DNA of 60,478 nucleotides from Bacteroidota bacterium (lineage in GTDB: Bacteria; Bacteroidota; Bacteroidia; JABEUT01): the NCBI GenBank assembly GCA_013285655.1, contig JABDHI010000008.1, positions 1 through 60,478 on the forward strand, in the 5' to 3' direction. Below, piece after piece: positions 1 to 8,971 of this stretch (position 1 is its first letter; the number at the start of each line of letters is the position of its first letter). The position numbers and the translations under genes are program-made. The notes under the pieces are model-generated. The model searched no databases. It was given only the letters and a program-made list of their open reading frames with translations, and had not been told where the DNA came from.

Positions 1-495
1 AGCTGCGAAATCTTTGTCATCAGGGCTAATAACAATTGTTTCACCTTGCACTGTACGAATAAGCACCATGTTGTCATTTCGAGTGGCATACCATTTCATA
101 TCGCCATTATGCTTACTGTAATAGTTACCAAAATAACCAAATAGCCCACCTACTCCAAATGTTCGGGACGTACCATCCATTTCACCCGGATTAACGCCCC
201 TTATCTCCGAAATATCTTTAACATGAATGGTCACATCACCTATAGGGCGGTTAATAACAACATCAAAATTACCTACTGTATATTTTTTAGGGCTAAATAA
301 ATAACTGGCAACACTTATTGTAATTAAAAGAAAAACAATAAACACGTGCATCGTTACTGTCCAAATGTCGCCTTTGGCTTTACGTAATGACCGGATACTC
401 CAGTAACATATGGCAACCGAAACAGCAAGCACTAACGTAGTAATAACTTTAGCAGTAGTATCGAGCGAAGCGGTATATACAATACTTAATTGCAC
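1..495 (-). CDS. PH-domain (bPH-type) membrane protein, C-terminus cut by window edge
   Basis: The frame is open from a GTG at 495 to the left edge (165 codons), so the C-terminus is missing. Two hydrophobic segments lie near residues 13-32 and 50-67. A stretch follows that matches the bacterial PH-like domain seen in two-helix membrane proteins: SPKKYTV, then INRPIGDV, a VKDI-SEIRG strand, FGVGGLFGYFG, YAT, and near the edge VIISPDD-type residues. The function of this family is not established; it is an inner-membrane protein with a soluble PH-like beta domain. The only in-frame upstream codons before the kup stop are GTT and AGC, so GTG is the natural start, although no Shine-Dalgarno is visible. 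It starts 6 bases after the kup stop on the same strand and could be cotranscribed with it. Confidence 0.72.
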   Translation of the reverse strand, partial: MQLSIVYTASLDTTAKVITTLVLAVSVAICYWSIRSLRKAKGDIWTVTMHVFIVFLLITISVASYLFSPKKYTVGNFDVVINRPIGDVTIHVKDISEIRGVNPGEMDGTSRTFGVGGLFGYFGNYYSKHNGDMKWYATRNDNMVLIRTVQGETIVISPDDKDFAA

Positions 496-501
496 GCTAA
501 C

Positions 502-2511
502 TTATGCGTTATCGGTCAAATTTACATGAGCCGGGCGCGTATACGTTTTAGGGTCGGTGCGCTTAAGCGGTATGTTGCTAACCGGATTAATGATCATAGG
601 TATTTTCTCAATACGCGTCTCACTGGTATCAAGCCCAAATGCTTTGGTCTCTGATTGGGCAAAGTGCTTAATGAAGAAGTAACTACGAAGAATAAAGCTT
701 TCTCTTAAATCAAACTCATTTTCGTAGGAAAGGAACTTCTCAAGTATTACAAACTTAAAGTCAGATGCAAGGTGATACTTCTGTAATGAAGGATAACGGC
801 TCACAATATTTAATTCTTTATTCTTTACCATTTCTTCAACCACTTTTCGGAACAGCACATTTATACGAGCCTGAACACGGAAGCCCAAGCGGAATTCAAC
901 ACGTATAACCTTGTCGTCTTCCATTTCTTGTACACTGTATTCCATATCATACGGATGGTCGGTACGTTCAATGTGAACAAACCAATATATATCGGCACGT
1001 TTAGGCTGACGACTGAATATAGAATAGATTATCTTCTGCTCTATTTCTTCAAAATTATTGGCCTTGGTGAGATAAATAAGATTTGACGAGAACTTTGATA
1101 CAGTAGTATCGGCACTTAGATCTTTAAGTAAAGGAATATGCTCGCGTAAAGGAATAAAGTTCAAAAAGCGGTTATTGATCTTACGTGCCCTATACCAAAT
1201 GTACATGGTAAATATTAAACCAAATTCAAACACAAGGAACATTAGCCTGTTTACAATTTTCACAGCATTAGCAACAAAGAATGAACCTTCAACGGTTACA
1301 AATACGAGTAAAATAGGAATTACAATAGTCCACGATAAATGTTTGCGATAACGTAAGAAGTAGAACATAAGAATTGTAGTCATTAACATGGCAATGGTTA
1401 TAGAAAAACCATACGCTGCTGTCATAGCTTCAGAGGTACGGAAATAGGCTACAACTAATATACAACCCACAAAAAGTATCCAGTTAATACTTGGTATATA
1501 TATCTGCCCGCGAATATCGGTAGGGTATTTAACAGTAACCCTTGGCCAGAAGTTTAAGATAATAGCCTCAGATATTAAAGTATATGAACCACTGATGAGA
1601 GCCTGACTGGCAATTACCGATGCAGCGGTTGCAATAAACACGCTCGGAATAAGAAACCATTGAGGAACGATAGCGAAGAAAGGGTTTATATCTCCGAGGT
1701 TAGGCTTGTTTTGCAAAAGTACCCACGCTCCTTGCCCAAGGTAATTTAACACCAACATGGTTTTAACAAATATCCAACTTACCTGAATGTTCTTTCTTCC
1801 ACAATGGCCAAGATCAGAATACAAAGCTTCAGCTCCTGTAGTACAAAGAAACACCGCACCTAATAACCAAAAGCCTTTAGGGTGATGAATAAGTAAACGC
1901 AAGCCATAGTGTGGTGATAAAGCTTGAATTATTTGCGGATAATGGATGATTTGATTTAACCCCAATACACCCATCATGGTAAACCAAACAAACATTATAG
2001 GGCCAAAAGCTCCACCAACAATCTTGGTGCCAAAACGCTGAAACAAAAACAAGGCAAGAATAATACCCATTACTATGCCAACCGTTAAATGATTACCCGG
2101 CACTATATACTTATCAAGGCCGCTAACTCCATTTAAACCTTCAACGGCTGAAGAAACAGAAATTGGTGGTGTAATAATACCGTCGGCAAGCAAAGTTCCT
2201 GCGCCAATTATAGTAGGCAAAAACAGTCTTTTATCAAATCTTTTCACAAGCGCATATAACGAAAATATACCCCCTTCACCATGGTTATCGGCTCTTAGGG
2301 TAATGAATACATACTTAAATGTAGTTTGCAGCGTAAGTGTCCAGAACACACAAGATATTCCACCAAGCACTAACTCGGCACTGGCACTACCTCCATCCTT
2401 TAATATTGTTTGAAACGTATAAAGAGGCGATGTACCTATATCGCCGAATATAATACCTAATGTAATTAATACACCTGCTGTAGTTACTTTCTTTAACTGA
2501 TCTGAAGACAT
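502..2511 (-). CDS. kup: Kup-family potassium uptake transporter
   Basis: Low-affinity K+/H+ symporter of the KUP/HAK/KT family in the inner membrane. The diagnostic N-terminal motif GIIFGDIGTSPLY is at residues 18-30 and the ADNHGEGGIFSLYAL loop follows. About twelve hydrophobic segments span residues 12-450 and a hydrophilic cytoplasmic tail covers about 455-669. Length (669 aa) is normal for the family. The ATG at 2511 is the only good start, and the 361-bp region upstream contains one candidate minus-strand promoter. The gene may be followed in the same transcript by the PH-domain protein. Nothing in the sequence looks damaged. Confidence 0.95.
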   Translation of the reverse strand: MSSDQLKKVTTAGVLITLGIIFGDIGTSPLYTFQTILKDGGSASAELVLGGISCVFWTLTLQTTFKYVFITLRADNHGEGGIFSLYALVKRFDKRLFLPTIIGAGTLLADGIITPPISVSSAVEGLNGVSGLDKYIVPGNHLTVGIVMGIILALFLFQRFGTKIVGGAFGPIMFVWFTMMGVLGLNQIIHYPQIIQALSPHYGLRLLIHHPKGFWLLGAVFLCTTGAEALYSDLGHCGRKNIQVSWIFVKTMLVLNYLGQGAWVLLQNKPNLGDINPFFAIVPQWFLIPSVFIATAASVIASQALISGSYTLISEAIILNFWPRVTVKYPTDIRGQIYIPSINWILFVGCILVVAYFRTSEAMTAAYGFSITIAMLMTTILMFYFLRYRKHLSWTIVIPILLVFVTVEGSFFVANAVKIVNRLMFLVFEFGLIFTMYIWYRARKINNRFLNFIPLREHIPLLKDLSADTTVSKFSSNLIYLTKANNFEEIEQKIIYSIFSRQPKRADIYWFVHIERTDHPYDMEYSVQEMEDDKVIRVEFRLGFRVQARINVLFRKVVEEMVKNKELNIVSRYPSLQKYHLASDFKFVILEKFLSYENEFDLRESFILRSYFFIKHFAQSETKAFGLDTSETRIEKIPMIINPVSNIPLKRTDPKTYTRPAHVNLTDNA

Positions 2512-2872
2512 TTTACTGGTTATTGATGACGTGACTTAATTTATATGCAAACCTGAAGATTTTTATACGTACAGGTTATACGTATTTATGTGTTATGCTA
2601 CAACACTTTACCTCAGTGATTAGGTTCACGCCCCCGGTGTATTTTAGATGTTATATATAACTCGGTTAACCTGTAGGAAGTTTCCATAGTGTATTATTTG
2701 CGGACACAAAATTATATTAAGTATACCCAGCAATGTGCATATTGCAACTATTTATTTTTTTAACCCTGTTTATACATTTAGTGTATTTCAAATTGTATAT
2801 ATTTCCCACCAATGGCATTTGGGTTAAACATCTCAGCTAAAAACTTGTAAATTCGCTATAAAATAACATAGC
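2512..2872. other. Intergenic region between divergent kup and barrel-protein genes
   Basis: This 361-bp AT-rich spacer has no convincing gene. A reverse-strand frame starting at 3108 enters it but is a shadow of the plus-strand gene. On the minus strand TAATTTTG (2714-2707) fits a kup promoter. On the plus strand TAAATTCG (2848-2855) is a one-mismatch -7 element 17 bases before the ATG at 2873. I see no stable hairpin or RNA gene in it. Confidence 0.5.
2707..2714 (-). promoter_or_regulatory. Candidate -7 promoter element for kup
   Basis: Read on the minus strand this is TAATTTTG, an exact match to the Bacteroidota -7 consensus TAnnTTTG. A TTG lies 16 bases further upstream (2733-2731), a shorter gap than usual. 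It would give a leader of nearly 200 nt for kup. Confidence 0.4.
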
Positions 2873-3523
2873 ATGAAAAAAGCAATACTCATACTATTAT
2901 CACTCATAACACTCCAGCAGGTTAAGGCACAATCATTCCAGCAAGGTTCGTTAGTAACATCATTAGATTGGGGATTTGACGGATATAGTGTAGACCAAAA
3001 ATACAGTCTGTATAATGTACCCAATAGCACCAGCACTCGAACCAGTGGGGCGGCATCTACTAATTGGAACTTATCAGGAGAGTTTGGCGTGTTAAAGTGG
3101 TTAGGCATAGGTGTACAACTAAAGCTCGATAATTACATAACTAAAACTGATTCTACCACTGGCGTAAGAGCCTCGGCAATTGGCTTTGAAGGAGGCATAA
3201 TTGGCAATATTCACATTATAAGGCATCCTCATTTTAACTTACTGGCAGGTGTAAACGTGGGATACTCTCACTTAACCTATAATACCAATGATGGTTTTAA
3301 CGACCAGGTTTATGGCGATGGAAGCTGGGTAGATTTTCATTTGGCTATGCGTTTTTACTTTGGTCGCTTTGGGCTTAACTTTGCCTTCTATACTCCCGTA
3401 ATAAACTATGCCAGCCTTACTACCAACAATAGCAACTGGGGCCTTGGCGAAAGTGTATTAGCATCGTGGAAGGGCCGCGGCGCGGGTTTAGACCTGGGCA
3501 TACAATACCGCATACTGAACTAA
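2873..3523 (+). CDS. Predicted outer-membrane beta-barrel protein
   Basis: The product has 216 residues with a clean Sec signal peptide (MKKAILILLSLITLQQVKAQ, cleavage after about residue 20). The mature part alternates short amphipathic strands with glycine/asparagine turns, for example GEFGVLKWLGIGVQLKLDNYI, FNLLAGVNVGYSHLTYN and FYFGRFGLNFAFYTPVINY, and ends in a strand LDLGIQYRILN. This is the usual look of small OMP_b-brl proteins of Bacteroidota. No enzymatic motif is present and the exact role is unknown. It is followed 3 bases later by a TlpA-like gene, so the three genes 2873-4611 probably form an operon ending at the strong terminator at 4626-4660. Confidence 0.75.
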   Translation: MKKAILILLSLITLQQVKAQSFQQGSLVTSLDWGFDGYSVDQKYSLYNVPNSTSTRTSGAASTNWNLSGEFGVLKWLGIGVQLKLDNYITKTDSTTGVRASAIGFEGGIIGNIHIIRHPHFNLLAGVNVGYSHLTYNTNDGFNDQVYGDGSWVDFHLAMRFYFGRFGLNFAFYTPVINYASLTTNNSNWGLGESVLASWKGRGAGLDLGIQYRILN

Positions 3524-3526
3524 TTT

Positions 3527-4009
3527 ATGTCATTAATAAGGAGAGCTTCTTTTATATTACTGTTTACACCCCTGGTTTTATTACAAAACCATGTAAACGT
3601 GGTTACATTTTCACAACTTGAAACGCAGGCCGCGCTAAAACAAAACGACACATTATATGTGGTCAATTTTTGGGCTACTTGGTGCGACCCTTGCGTAAAA
3701 GAGTTGCCTAATTTTCAACAGGCTTATAAAAAATATAAAACACATAAGGTAAAGATGATATTTGTGAGCCTTAACTCGCAAAAAGAATTGGAAAAGGTAG
3801 AACAATTCGCAACGGACAAAGCCCTTGTACCTGAGGTACTTTTACTAAATGGTGGCAACCCGAATAACTGGATAGATAAGGTAGACAGTTCATGGAGCGG
3901 AGCCATACCAGCCACTGCTATGTACAGGCATGGTAAAAAAGTTTACTTTCACGAAGGAGAACTAACACAGGATAACCTGAACAAAACAATAGAAACTAAA
4001 AACAAATAA
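3527..4009 (+). CDS. TlpA-like thiol-disulfide oxidoreductase
   Basis: Thioredoxin-fold protein of 160 residues with an N-terminal hydrophobic export signal (residues about 7-20). The active site reads FWATWCDPCVKELP (residues about 48-61), the TlpA/ResA-type WCxPC motif, and a cis-proline region AIPAT lies near residue 126. Such proteins reduce or oxidise disulfides in the periplasm, with the CxxC cysteines as redox pair. The electron donor and substrate cannot be inferred here. It lies between a barrel gene and a second thioredoxin-fold gene, with 3-bp and 5-bp gaps, which suggests cotranscription. Confidence 0.85.
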   Translation: MSLIRRASFILLFTPLVLLQNHVNVVTFSQLETQAALKQNDTLYVVNFWATWCDPCVKELPNFQQAYKKYKTHKVKMIFVSLNSQKELEKVEQFATDKALVPEVLLLNGGNPNNWIDKVDSSWSGAIPATAMYRHGKKVYFHEGELTQDNLNKTIETKNK

Positions 4010-4014
4010 GAACA

Positions 4015-4611
4015 ATGAAAAAGTTAGCATTTTTAGCTGCCGTATTAGCGGTCACAGCATTCGCCCCATCGGGGTATAATATTGGCGACAAAGCCACCGA
4101 TTTCAAATTAAAAAATATTGACAACAAAATGGTGTCGTTGGCAGATTATAAAGATGCCAAAGGATTTATAGTGGTGTTTACCTGCAACCATTGCCCGTTT
4201 GCAAAAGCATACGAAGACCGTATCATAGCTCTCGATACTAAGTATAAGGCAAAAGGCTACCCTGTAATTGCAATTAACCCGAACGACCCAATTGCAGTAC
4301 CGGAAGATAACCTTGCAACCATGCAACAACGTGCAAAAGCAAAGAATTACGCATTCCCATACCTGGTTGACGAAACCCAAAACATTGCAAAGACTTACGG
4401 AGCAACCCGTACACCGCACGTTTTTGTTTTGCAAAAGTCAGGTATTGACTATATAGTAAAATACGAAGGCGCTATTGATGATAATAGCGATGATGCATCT
4501 GCAGTAAAAGAAAAGTATGTAGAAAACGCAGTAGACGCATTATTAGCCGGCAAGCCTGTTACCACCACTACTACCAAAGCTATTGGCTGTGGCATTAAGT
4601 GGAAATCGTAA
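4015..4611 (+). CDS. Exported peroxiredoxin-like (PRX_like1 type) thioredoxin-fold protein
   Basis: A 198-residue protein with a short signal peptide (MKKLAFLAAVLAVTAFA) and an AhpC/TSA-type fold. The N-terminal GDKATDFKLKNIDNK is the redoxin start, and VFTCNHCPFAKAYEDR carries a CxxC pair in the CNHCP context of the PRX_like1 group. A cis-Pro site (ATRTPHVFV) follows. The group's biochemical function is not settled; it is presumably a periplasmic thiol oxidoreductase. Pairing with the adjacent TlpA-like protein suggests a redox relay, which is inference. The stop codon is 15 bases from a strong terminator. Confidence 0.85.
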   Translation: MKKLAFLAAVLAVTAFAPSGYNIGDKATDFKLKNIDNKMVSLADYKDAKGFIVVFTCNHCPFAKAYEDRIIALDTKYKAKGYPVIAINPNDPIAVPEDNLATMQQRAKAKNYAFPYLVDETQNIAKTYGATRTPHVFVLQKSGIDYIVKYEGAIDDNSDDASAVKEKYVENAVDALLAGKPVTTTTTKAIGCGIKWKS

Positions 4612-4625
4612 TCAAATACAACATA

Positions 4626-4660
4626 AACAAAAAAGCCCGCAACGTGCGGGCTTTTTTGTT
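4626..4660. terminator. Bidirectional intrinsic terminator
   Basis: AGCCCGC (4634-4640), loop AACGT, GCGGGCT (4646-4652) gives a 7-bp GC-rich stem flanked by an A-run before and a T-run after. It can stop transcription from the redox operon (plus) and from the convergent TPR gene (minus). Confidence 0.93.
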
Positions 4661-4672
4661 TATAATACTTTA

Positions 4673-5785
4673 TTACTTGCTGCAGTTTTGGCTTATAAGG
4701 TTATCCAATCCTTTATACCCTAACGTTTTGGCTTGCTTCAAGTCTCTACAACCAAACTCGTATTGTTTATTGGCTATTTCTTCCATACCTCGCTTGTAGT
4801 AAGCTTCCGAACAACGTCCGTCGACACCAATAGCTTTTACATAATCTTCATCTGCTGCACCATAATCTCCCTTAGCCACTTTTACGTCTCCTCTTCTTAC
4901 AAAAGGCGTTGCATCGGTAGGCAATAATCTGGATGCTACATTGCAATCCTCAATAGCACCCTTATAATCCTTAGCTTGTATTTCAGCATACGATCTGTCT
5001 AAGTATGCCCAACCATCTTTAGGCGAGTAACCTATAGCTTGGGTATAATCCTTTAAAGCAGCCTTGATACTGCCCATTTTTAACTCACAATCGGCTTTAC
5101 CCTGGTATGCATCCGGCAGGTCTGGCAAAAAAGAAAGTACTTTAACATAATCATTATATGAACCCTTGTAAAGCCTAGCAGAGTCGCGTACTATGGCACG
5201 CTGGTAAAAGTAATCAGGCCTGGTAGAATCAATACTAATGGCCTTATCGTAATCAACAAGGGAACCTCGTGTATCATCCATTTTAAACTTTAGGTTACCC
5301 CTCCCTAAATATGCCTTTGCTGAATCAGGTTCAAGCTCCAAAGCTGAATTATAATCAAGCAGCGCCCCGACGCTATCTTTCAATATTACCTTTTCGTTGG
5401 CCCGGTTATTATAAGCATCTCCAAAATCGGGTTTCATAGATAAGCATTTATCATAATCTGCAACCGCCGCCAGTTCATCATGTAACTCATGTTCCACATT
5501 ACCCCTGTTATAATATGCTTCAGGGTCAAATGGTGCAATGCGAATAGACTTATTATAATCTTCTAAAGCACCCTTATAATCTTTTAACTTATACTTTGCA
5601 TAACCACGGTAGTTAAACATATCGGCATTGCTCGAATTGGTTTTAAGGGCAATATTAAAGTAGTCGATTGCCTTTTGATATTCACCACTTTTTAAATAGG
5701 TAATACCCGGGTTATCTTCCTGTCCGAACGAATAATGGCAAAACAATACAGAAAGGCAGGTTATAATAAGTAATTTCAGTTTCAT
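4673..5785 (-). CDS. Exported TPR-repeat protein
   Basis: The frame is open from 5899, but the first 38 codons lack signal-peptide character. The ATG at 5785 opens a typical signal peptide (MKLKLLIITCLSVLFCHYSFGQ), so I use that start (370 aa). The mature protein is nearly all tetratricopeptide repeats, about nine to ten copies of 34 residues, with recurring elements such as GEYQKAIDYFNIAL, YNRGNVEHELHD and YLGRGNLKFKMDD. TPR arrays are protein-binding scaffolds; no catalytic domain is seen, and a periplasmic or outer-membrane-associated adaptor is likely. A cysteine-containing tail (FGCRDLKQAKTLGY, ending QNCSK) closes it. It is convergent with the redox operon across the terminator at 4626-4660. 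Confidence 0.88.
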   Translation of the reverse strand: MKLKLLIITCLSVLFCHYSFGQEDNPGITYLKSGEYQKAIDYFNIALKTNSSNADMFNYRGYAKYKLKDYKGALEDYNKSIRIAPFDPEAYYNRGNVEHELHDELAAVADYDKCLSMKPDFGDAYNNRANEKVILKDSVGALLDYNSALELEPDSAKAYLGRGNLKFKMDDTRGSLVDYDKAISIDSTRPDYFYQRAIVRDSARLYKGSYNDYVKVLSFLPDLPDAYQGKADCELKMGSIKAALKDYTQAIGYSPKDGWAYLDRSYAEIQAKDYKGAIEDCNVASRLLPTDATPFVRRGDVKVAKGDYGAADEDYVKAIGVDGRCSEAYYKRGMEEIANKQYEFGCRDLKQAKTLGYKGLDNLISQNCSK

Positions 5786-5871
5786 AGGATTAAAAATGAT
5801 GCTGTGAAAGTAAAAATAATTTCTATCCTGTACCAACTGGAGGAGGGTAATAGACAGGGGCGAATATTTGA

Positions 5872-5879
5872 TATATTTG
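5872..5879 (+). promoter_or_regulatory. -7 element upstream of acyl-CoA carboxylase gene
   Basis: TATATTTG matches TAnnTTTG exactly and ends 22 bases before the ATG at 5902. No good -33 TTTG is visible at the expected distance. Confidence 0.5.
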
Positions 5880-5901
5880 TCCTTCAGAACAACATACACA
5901 T

Positions 5902-7536
5902 ATGAGTACTACCCTAGATTTTAACCGTAACGAAGATAAAGTAAAGATGCTTGTTTCGCACATGAAACAAAAAGCAGAAAAAGTACACGAAGGCGGCGGC
6001 AAAAAGAAGATCGAAGCACAACATGCCCAGGGCAAGTTAACCGCCCGCGAGCGTATTGACTACCTACTGGATAAAGGCAGCGAACGTATCGAGATAGGTA
6101 CGTTTACCGCTGATGATATGTACAGTGAATGGGGTGGATGCCCATCTGGTGGTGTAGTTGTAATGATTGGCTACGTAAGTGGCAAACAATGCATAGTAGT
6201 GGCTAACGATGCTACTGTAAAAGCGGGTGCATGGTTCCCTATTGCAGCAAAAAAGAATTTAAGGGCACAAGAAATAGCAATGGAAAACAGGCTACCTATT
6301 ATTTACTTGGTAGATAGTGCTGGCGTTTTCCTTCCATTGCAAGATGAGGTATTCCCTGATAAGGAACATTTCGGACGTATTTTCCGCAATAATGCAATTA
6401 TGTCAGGTTCGGGTATTATACAAGTAGCTGCTATTATGGGTAGCTGTGTAGCCGGTGGAGCGTATCTGCCTATTATGAGCGATGAAGCATTTATCGTGAA
6501 TAAGACGGGAACCATATTCCTTGCAGGTTCATACTTAGTTAAGGCCGCTATTGGTGAAGATATTGATAACGAAACCCTGGGTGGTGCAACCACACATTGC
6601 GAAATATCAGGTGTTACTGATTACAAGTGTGAGAACGATAAAGATTGTTTAGATAAGATACGCAACGTATTTGATAAAATAGGTGCATTCGAAAAAGCAG
6701 GTTTTGACCGTAAAAAAGCTATTGCGCCTAAGAAAGATACCAATGAGATTTTAGGCATATTGCCTGAAACCCGTGAAAAACCTTACGACATGCGTGATAT
6801 TATTGAACGTTTGGTAGATGATTCCGACTTTGAAGAATATAAAACCGAATATGGCAAAAGCATTTTATGTGGCGTTGCCAGAGTTGATGGTTGGGCTGTG
6901 GGTATTGTTGCTAACCAACGCAAAATTGTAAAGAGCAAAAAAGGCGAAATGCAGATTGGTGGGGTTATTTATTCTGACTCTGCAGACAAAGCAGCACGCT
7001 TTATAATGAACTGCAATCAAAAACGTATTCCATTAGTTTTCTTGCAAGATGTTACTGGCTTTATGGTCGGCTCGCGTTCGGAACAAGGTGGAATTATAAA
7101 AGATGGAGCTAAAATGGTGAACGCTATGGCGAATAGCGTAGTGCCTAAGTTTACTATTATAGTTGGTAATAGTTATGGTGCAGGTAACTATGCTATGTGC
7201 GGCAAAGCTTATGACCCACGCCTGATTGTAGCATGGCCGACTGCACAACTTGCAGTTATGGGCGGCGAACAAGCAGCTAAAACCTTATTACAAATACAGG
7301 TAAGCACACTTAAAGCACAAGGCAAAGAGATTACACCTAAAGACGAAAAAGAATTGCTGGATAATATAATGGACCGCTACAAGAAGCAAATGTCGCCTTA
7401 CTATGCGGCAAGCCGCTTATGGGTCGACGAAATTATAAACCCGCTCGATACCCGCAAATGGATCAGCATGGGTATTGAAATGGCTAACCATGCCCCAATT
7501 ACCAAACAGTATAATGTAGGCGTGTTACAAACCTGA
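5902..7536 (+). CDS. Acyl-CoA carboxylase beta subunit (carboxyltransferase), methylcrotonyl-CoA type
   Basis: A 544-residue biotin-dependent carboxyltransferase that transfers CO2 from carboxybiotin to an acyl-CoA. Two crotonase-like halves are visible: an N half with LTARERIDYLLD, GCPSGGVVVMIGYVSG and MGSCVAGGAYLPIMSDE, and a C half with GYV-like VDGWAVGIVANQ, FLQDVTGFMVGS and GNSYGAGNYAMCGKAYDPR. The segment LVDSAGVFLPLQDEVFPDKE and the later LGGATTHCEISGVTDY resemble methylcrotonyl-CoA carboxylase beta more than propionyl-CoA carboxylase, but substrate assignment from sequence alone is uncertain. The biotin carboxylase/BCCP alpha subunit is not adjacent, so the holoenzyme partner must be elsewhere. 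Confidence 0.9.
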   Translation: MSTTLDFNRNEDKVKMLVSHMKQKAEKVHEGGGKKKIEAQHAQGKLTARERIDYLLDKGSERIEIGTFTADDMYSEWGGCPSGGVVVMIGYVSGKQCIVVANDATVKAGAWFPIAAKKNLRAQEIAMENRLPIIYLVDSAGVFLPLQDEVFPDKEHFGRIFRNNAIMSGSGIIQVAAIMGSCVAGGAYLPIMSDEAFIVNKTGTIFLAGSYLVKAAIGEDIDNETLGGATTHCEISGVTDYKCENDKDCLDKIRNVFDKIGAFEKAGFDRKKAIAPKKDTNEILGILPETREKPYDMRDIIERLVDDSDFEEYKTEYGKSILCGVARVDGWAVGIVANQRKIVKSKKGEMQIGGVIYSDSADKAARFIMNCNQKRIPLVFLQDVTGFMVGSRSEQGGIIKDGAKMVNAMANSVVPKFTIIVGNSYGAGNYAMCGKAYDPRLIVAWPTAQLAVMGGEQAAKTLLQIQVSTLKAQGKEITPKDEKELLDNIMDRYKKQMSPYYAASRLWVDEIINPLDTRKWISMGIEMANHAPITKQYNVGVLQT

Positions 7537-7642
7537 TTTTTGCGCTTTATAAAAATTATGGATGGGGGGATTCCGCTCCAATTCGTTTAGTGCCTTGCTG
7601 CTAATGCTCTAACCCAGTATTCAAAAAAAAATAAAGCCCCGG

Positions 7643-7661
7643 GTAACTCTTATAGAGTTAC
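7643..7661 (-). terminator. Possible terminator of the O-acetylation operon
   Basis: GTAACTC, loop of 5, GAGTTAC forms a 7-bp stem. On the minus strand it is followed by CCCGGGGCTTTA and then a run of nine T, roughly 10 bases downstream of the stop at 7672. The U-run is not directly adjacent to the stem, so this is tentative. Confidence 0.4.
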
Positions 7662-7671
7662 ACTACGGAAA

Positions 7672-8970
7672 TTAATTCTTGGCTTGATTGTTGATTATCC
7701 AACTTGCGTTACCCTTTATTGCCGAATCAAGCGATACACCCTTTTCATAAGCTCCCGCTTCTATTTGTCTCAGCCAATTAACATTTAATTTTATATCCTC
7801 TTTCACATCTTCTAATTTTTCAGCACGAGATTCTTCTTGGCTATGCACGGAATTAATATTCTTAAACATGCAGTATGTAGTATCAACAAACCCCCAACCA
7901 ATACGCGCCAGGTTATATTGCGCTGTTAACAATATTACCACATTACTTTGGCCAATTTCATCTTTCACCTGATTTCTAGATAATTTCATTCCATAATTTG
8001 TAAAATAATACCAATAATTACTACTCTTATCAAACACATTTCCTATACCATTTTCTGCCAACTCATCATAAAAACTGTCTCCTACAATCATTGCACGCGG
8101 CTTTATTGCATCAGGGCCATTTTCGTATTTAATAGTAGGATATGCCATAAGCGGGCTTGGAATGTCGAAAAGTAAATTCAGTGTTTGTTCTGCATCTATA
8201 TCATGCATCTTGGCTTTTGACAAATTCATGTCTCCCCATACAGGTTTTGGCATTTTTATATGCAGCACGCTTTCAAGGTATCTTATAATTGAATCTCCTG
8301 CCAAAGCTCCCCCATATGAACTCCAATGCACTCCAGTTTTACACTCAATAGGGTATTTTGTTTTATTTATTCGGGTTTTAAAATAGTTATTAAAATCCAC
8401 CACATGTATTTGTGCTTGCTTTAATAATTTCAAATACACCTCATAATTGGTAGTGTCTCTAAAAGGATATGGATACTCAGCCAACTCTTCAGGACAGACC
8501 AACCCCTTATGAGGTGCTATAATTAAAACAAATATTTTACCCAATTTGGCCAAAGTATCATTAATAAACTTCAGTTTACTGACCGACCTTGATATACTGG
8601 CCGTGCCCAAAAAATCATTACCGTAAATGCAATCCATAGATAAGGTACCATACAGGTATCCATTTTTACCTATTTCAATATCAGATGAATGGGAACGATT
8701 AAACAAACTATAATCTACCTGGTTATTTATCCTCACACAAATATTTCTGAACCCGAAAGAATCGTTCACAAACTTTTCTTCTTGTGATTGGAACGAGCCA
8801 CTAAACCATTTCTTAAAAGAAAACACCGGAATAGTATCTTTACCAACCACTGCACCGTTAAGCCTCTTTACATCTACAAAGTTCAAATTACTTTCCAGCA
8901 ACGGCAACAATATAAAACACAGTAAAACCGGGTATAAAAACTTAGTATATTTTGCTTGTATTACCTGCAT
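7672..8970 (-). CDS. AlgX/AlgJ-like SGNH-fold acetyl-transfer protein
   Basis: The frame extends to 9036, but the ATG at 8970 (MQVIQAKYTKFLY, then a hydrophobic anchor to about residue 28) is the natural start: it begins 1 base after the MBOAT stop and avoids a 65-bp overlap. Of 432 residues, the first part is a membrane anchor and the rest is extracytoplasmic. Signatures of the AlgX/AlgJ/DHHW group are an HWSSYGG motif (about residues 212-218) and AMIVGDSFYDEL further on. These proteins work with an MBOAT partner to O-acetylate polysaccharide. The residue two before the HW is Gly in place of the Asp of the classic DxHW triad, so activity may be altered or the Asp may come from elsewhere. Confidence is high for the family and moderate for activity. 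Confidence 0.82.
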   Translation of the reverse strand: MQVIQAKYTKFLYPVLLCFILLPLLESNLNFVDVKRLNGAVVGKDTIPVFSFKKWFSGSFQSQEEKFVNDSFGFRNICVRINNQVDYSLFNRSHSSDIEIGKNGYLYGTLSMDCIYGNDFLGTASISRSVSKLKFINDTLAKLGKIFVLIIAPHKGLVCPEELAEYPYPFRDTTNYEVYLKLLKQAQIHVVDFNNYFKTRINKTKYPIECKTGVHWSSYGGALAGDSIIRYLESVLHIKMPKPVWGDMNLSKAKMHDIDAEQTLNLLFDIPSPLMAYPTIKYENGPDAIKPRAMIVGDSFYDELAENGIGNVFDKSSNYWYYFTNYGMKLSRNQVKDEIGQSNVVILLTAQYNLARIGWGFVDTTYCMFKNINSVHSQEESRAEKLEDVKEDIKLNVNWLRQIEAGAYEKGVSLDSAIKGNASWIINNQAKN

Positions 8971-8971
8971 T

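Noticed and set aside
4268-4434. Short frames on both strands within the PRX-like gene
   Set aside because: They lie inside a recognised 198-residue thioredoxin-fold gene and lack motifs.
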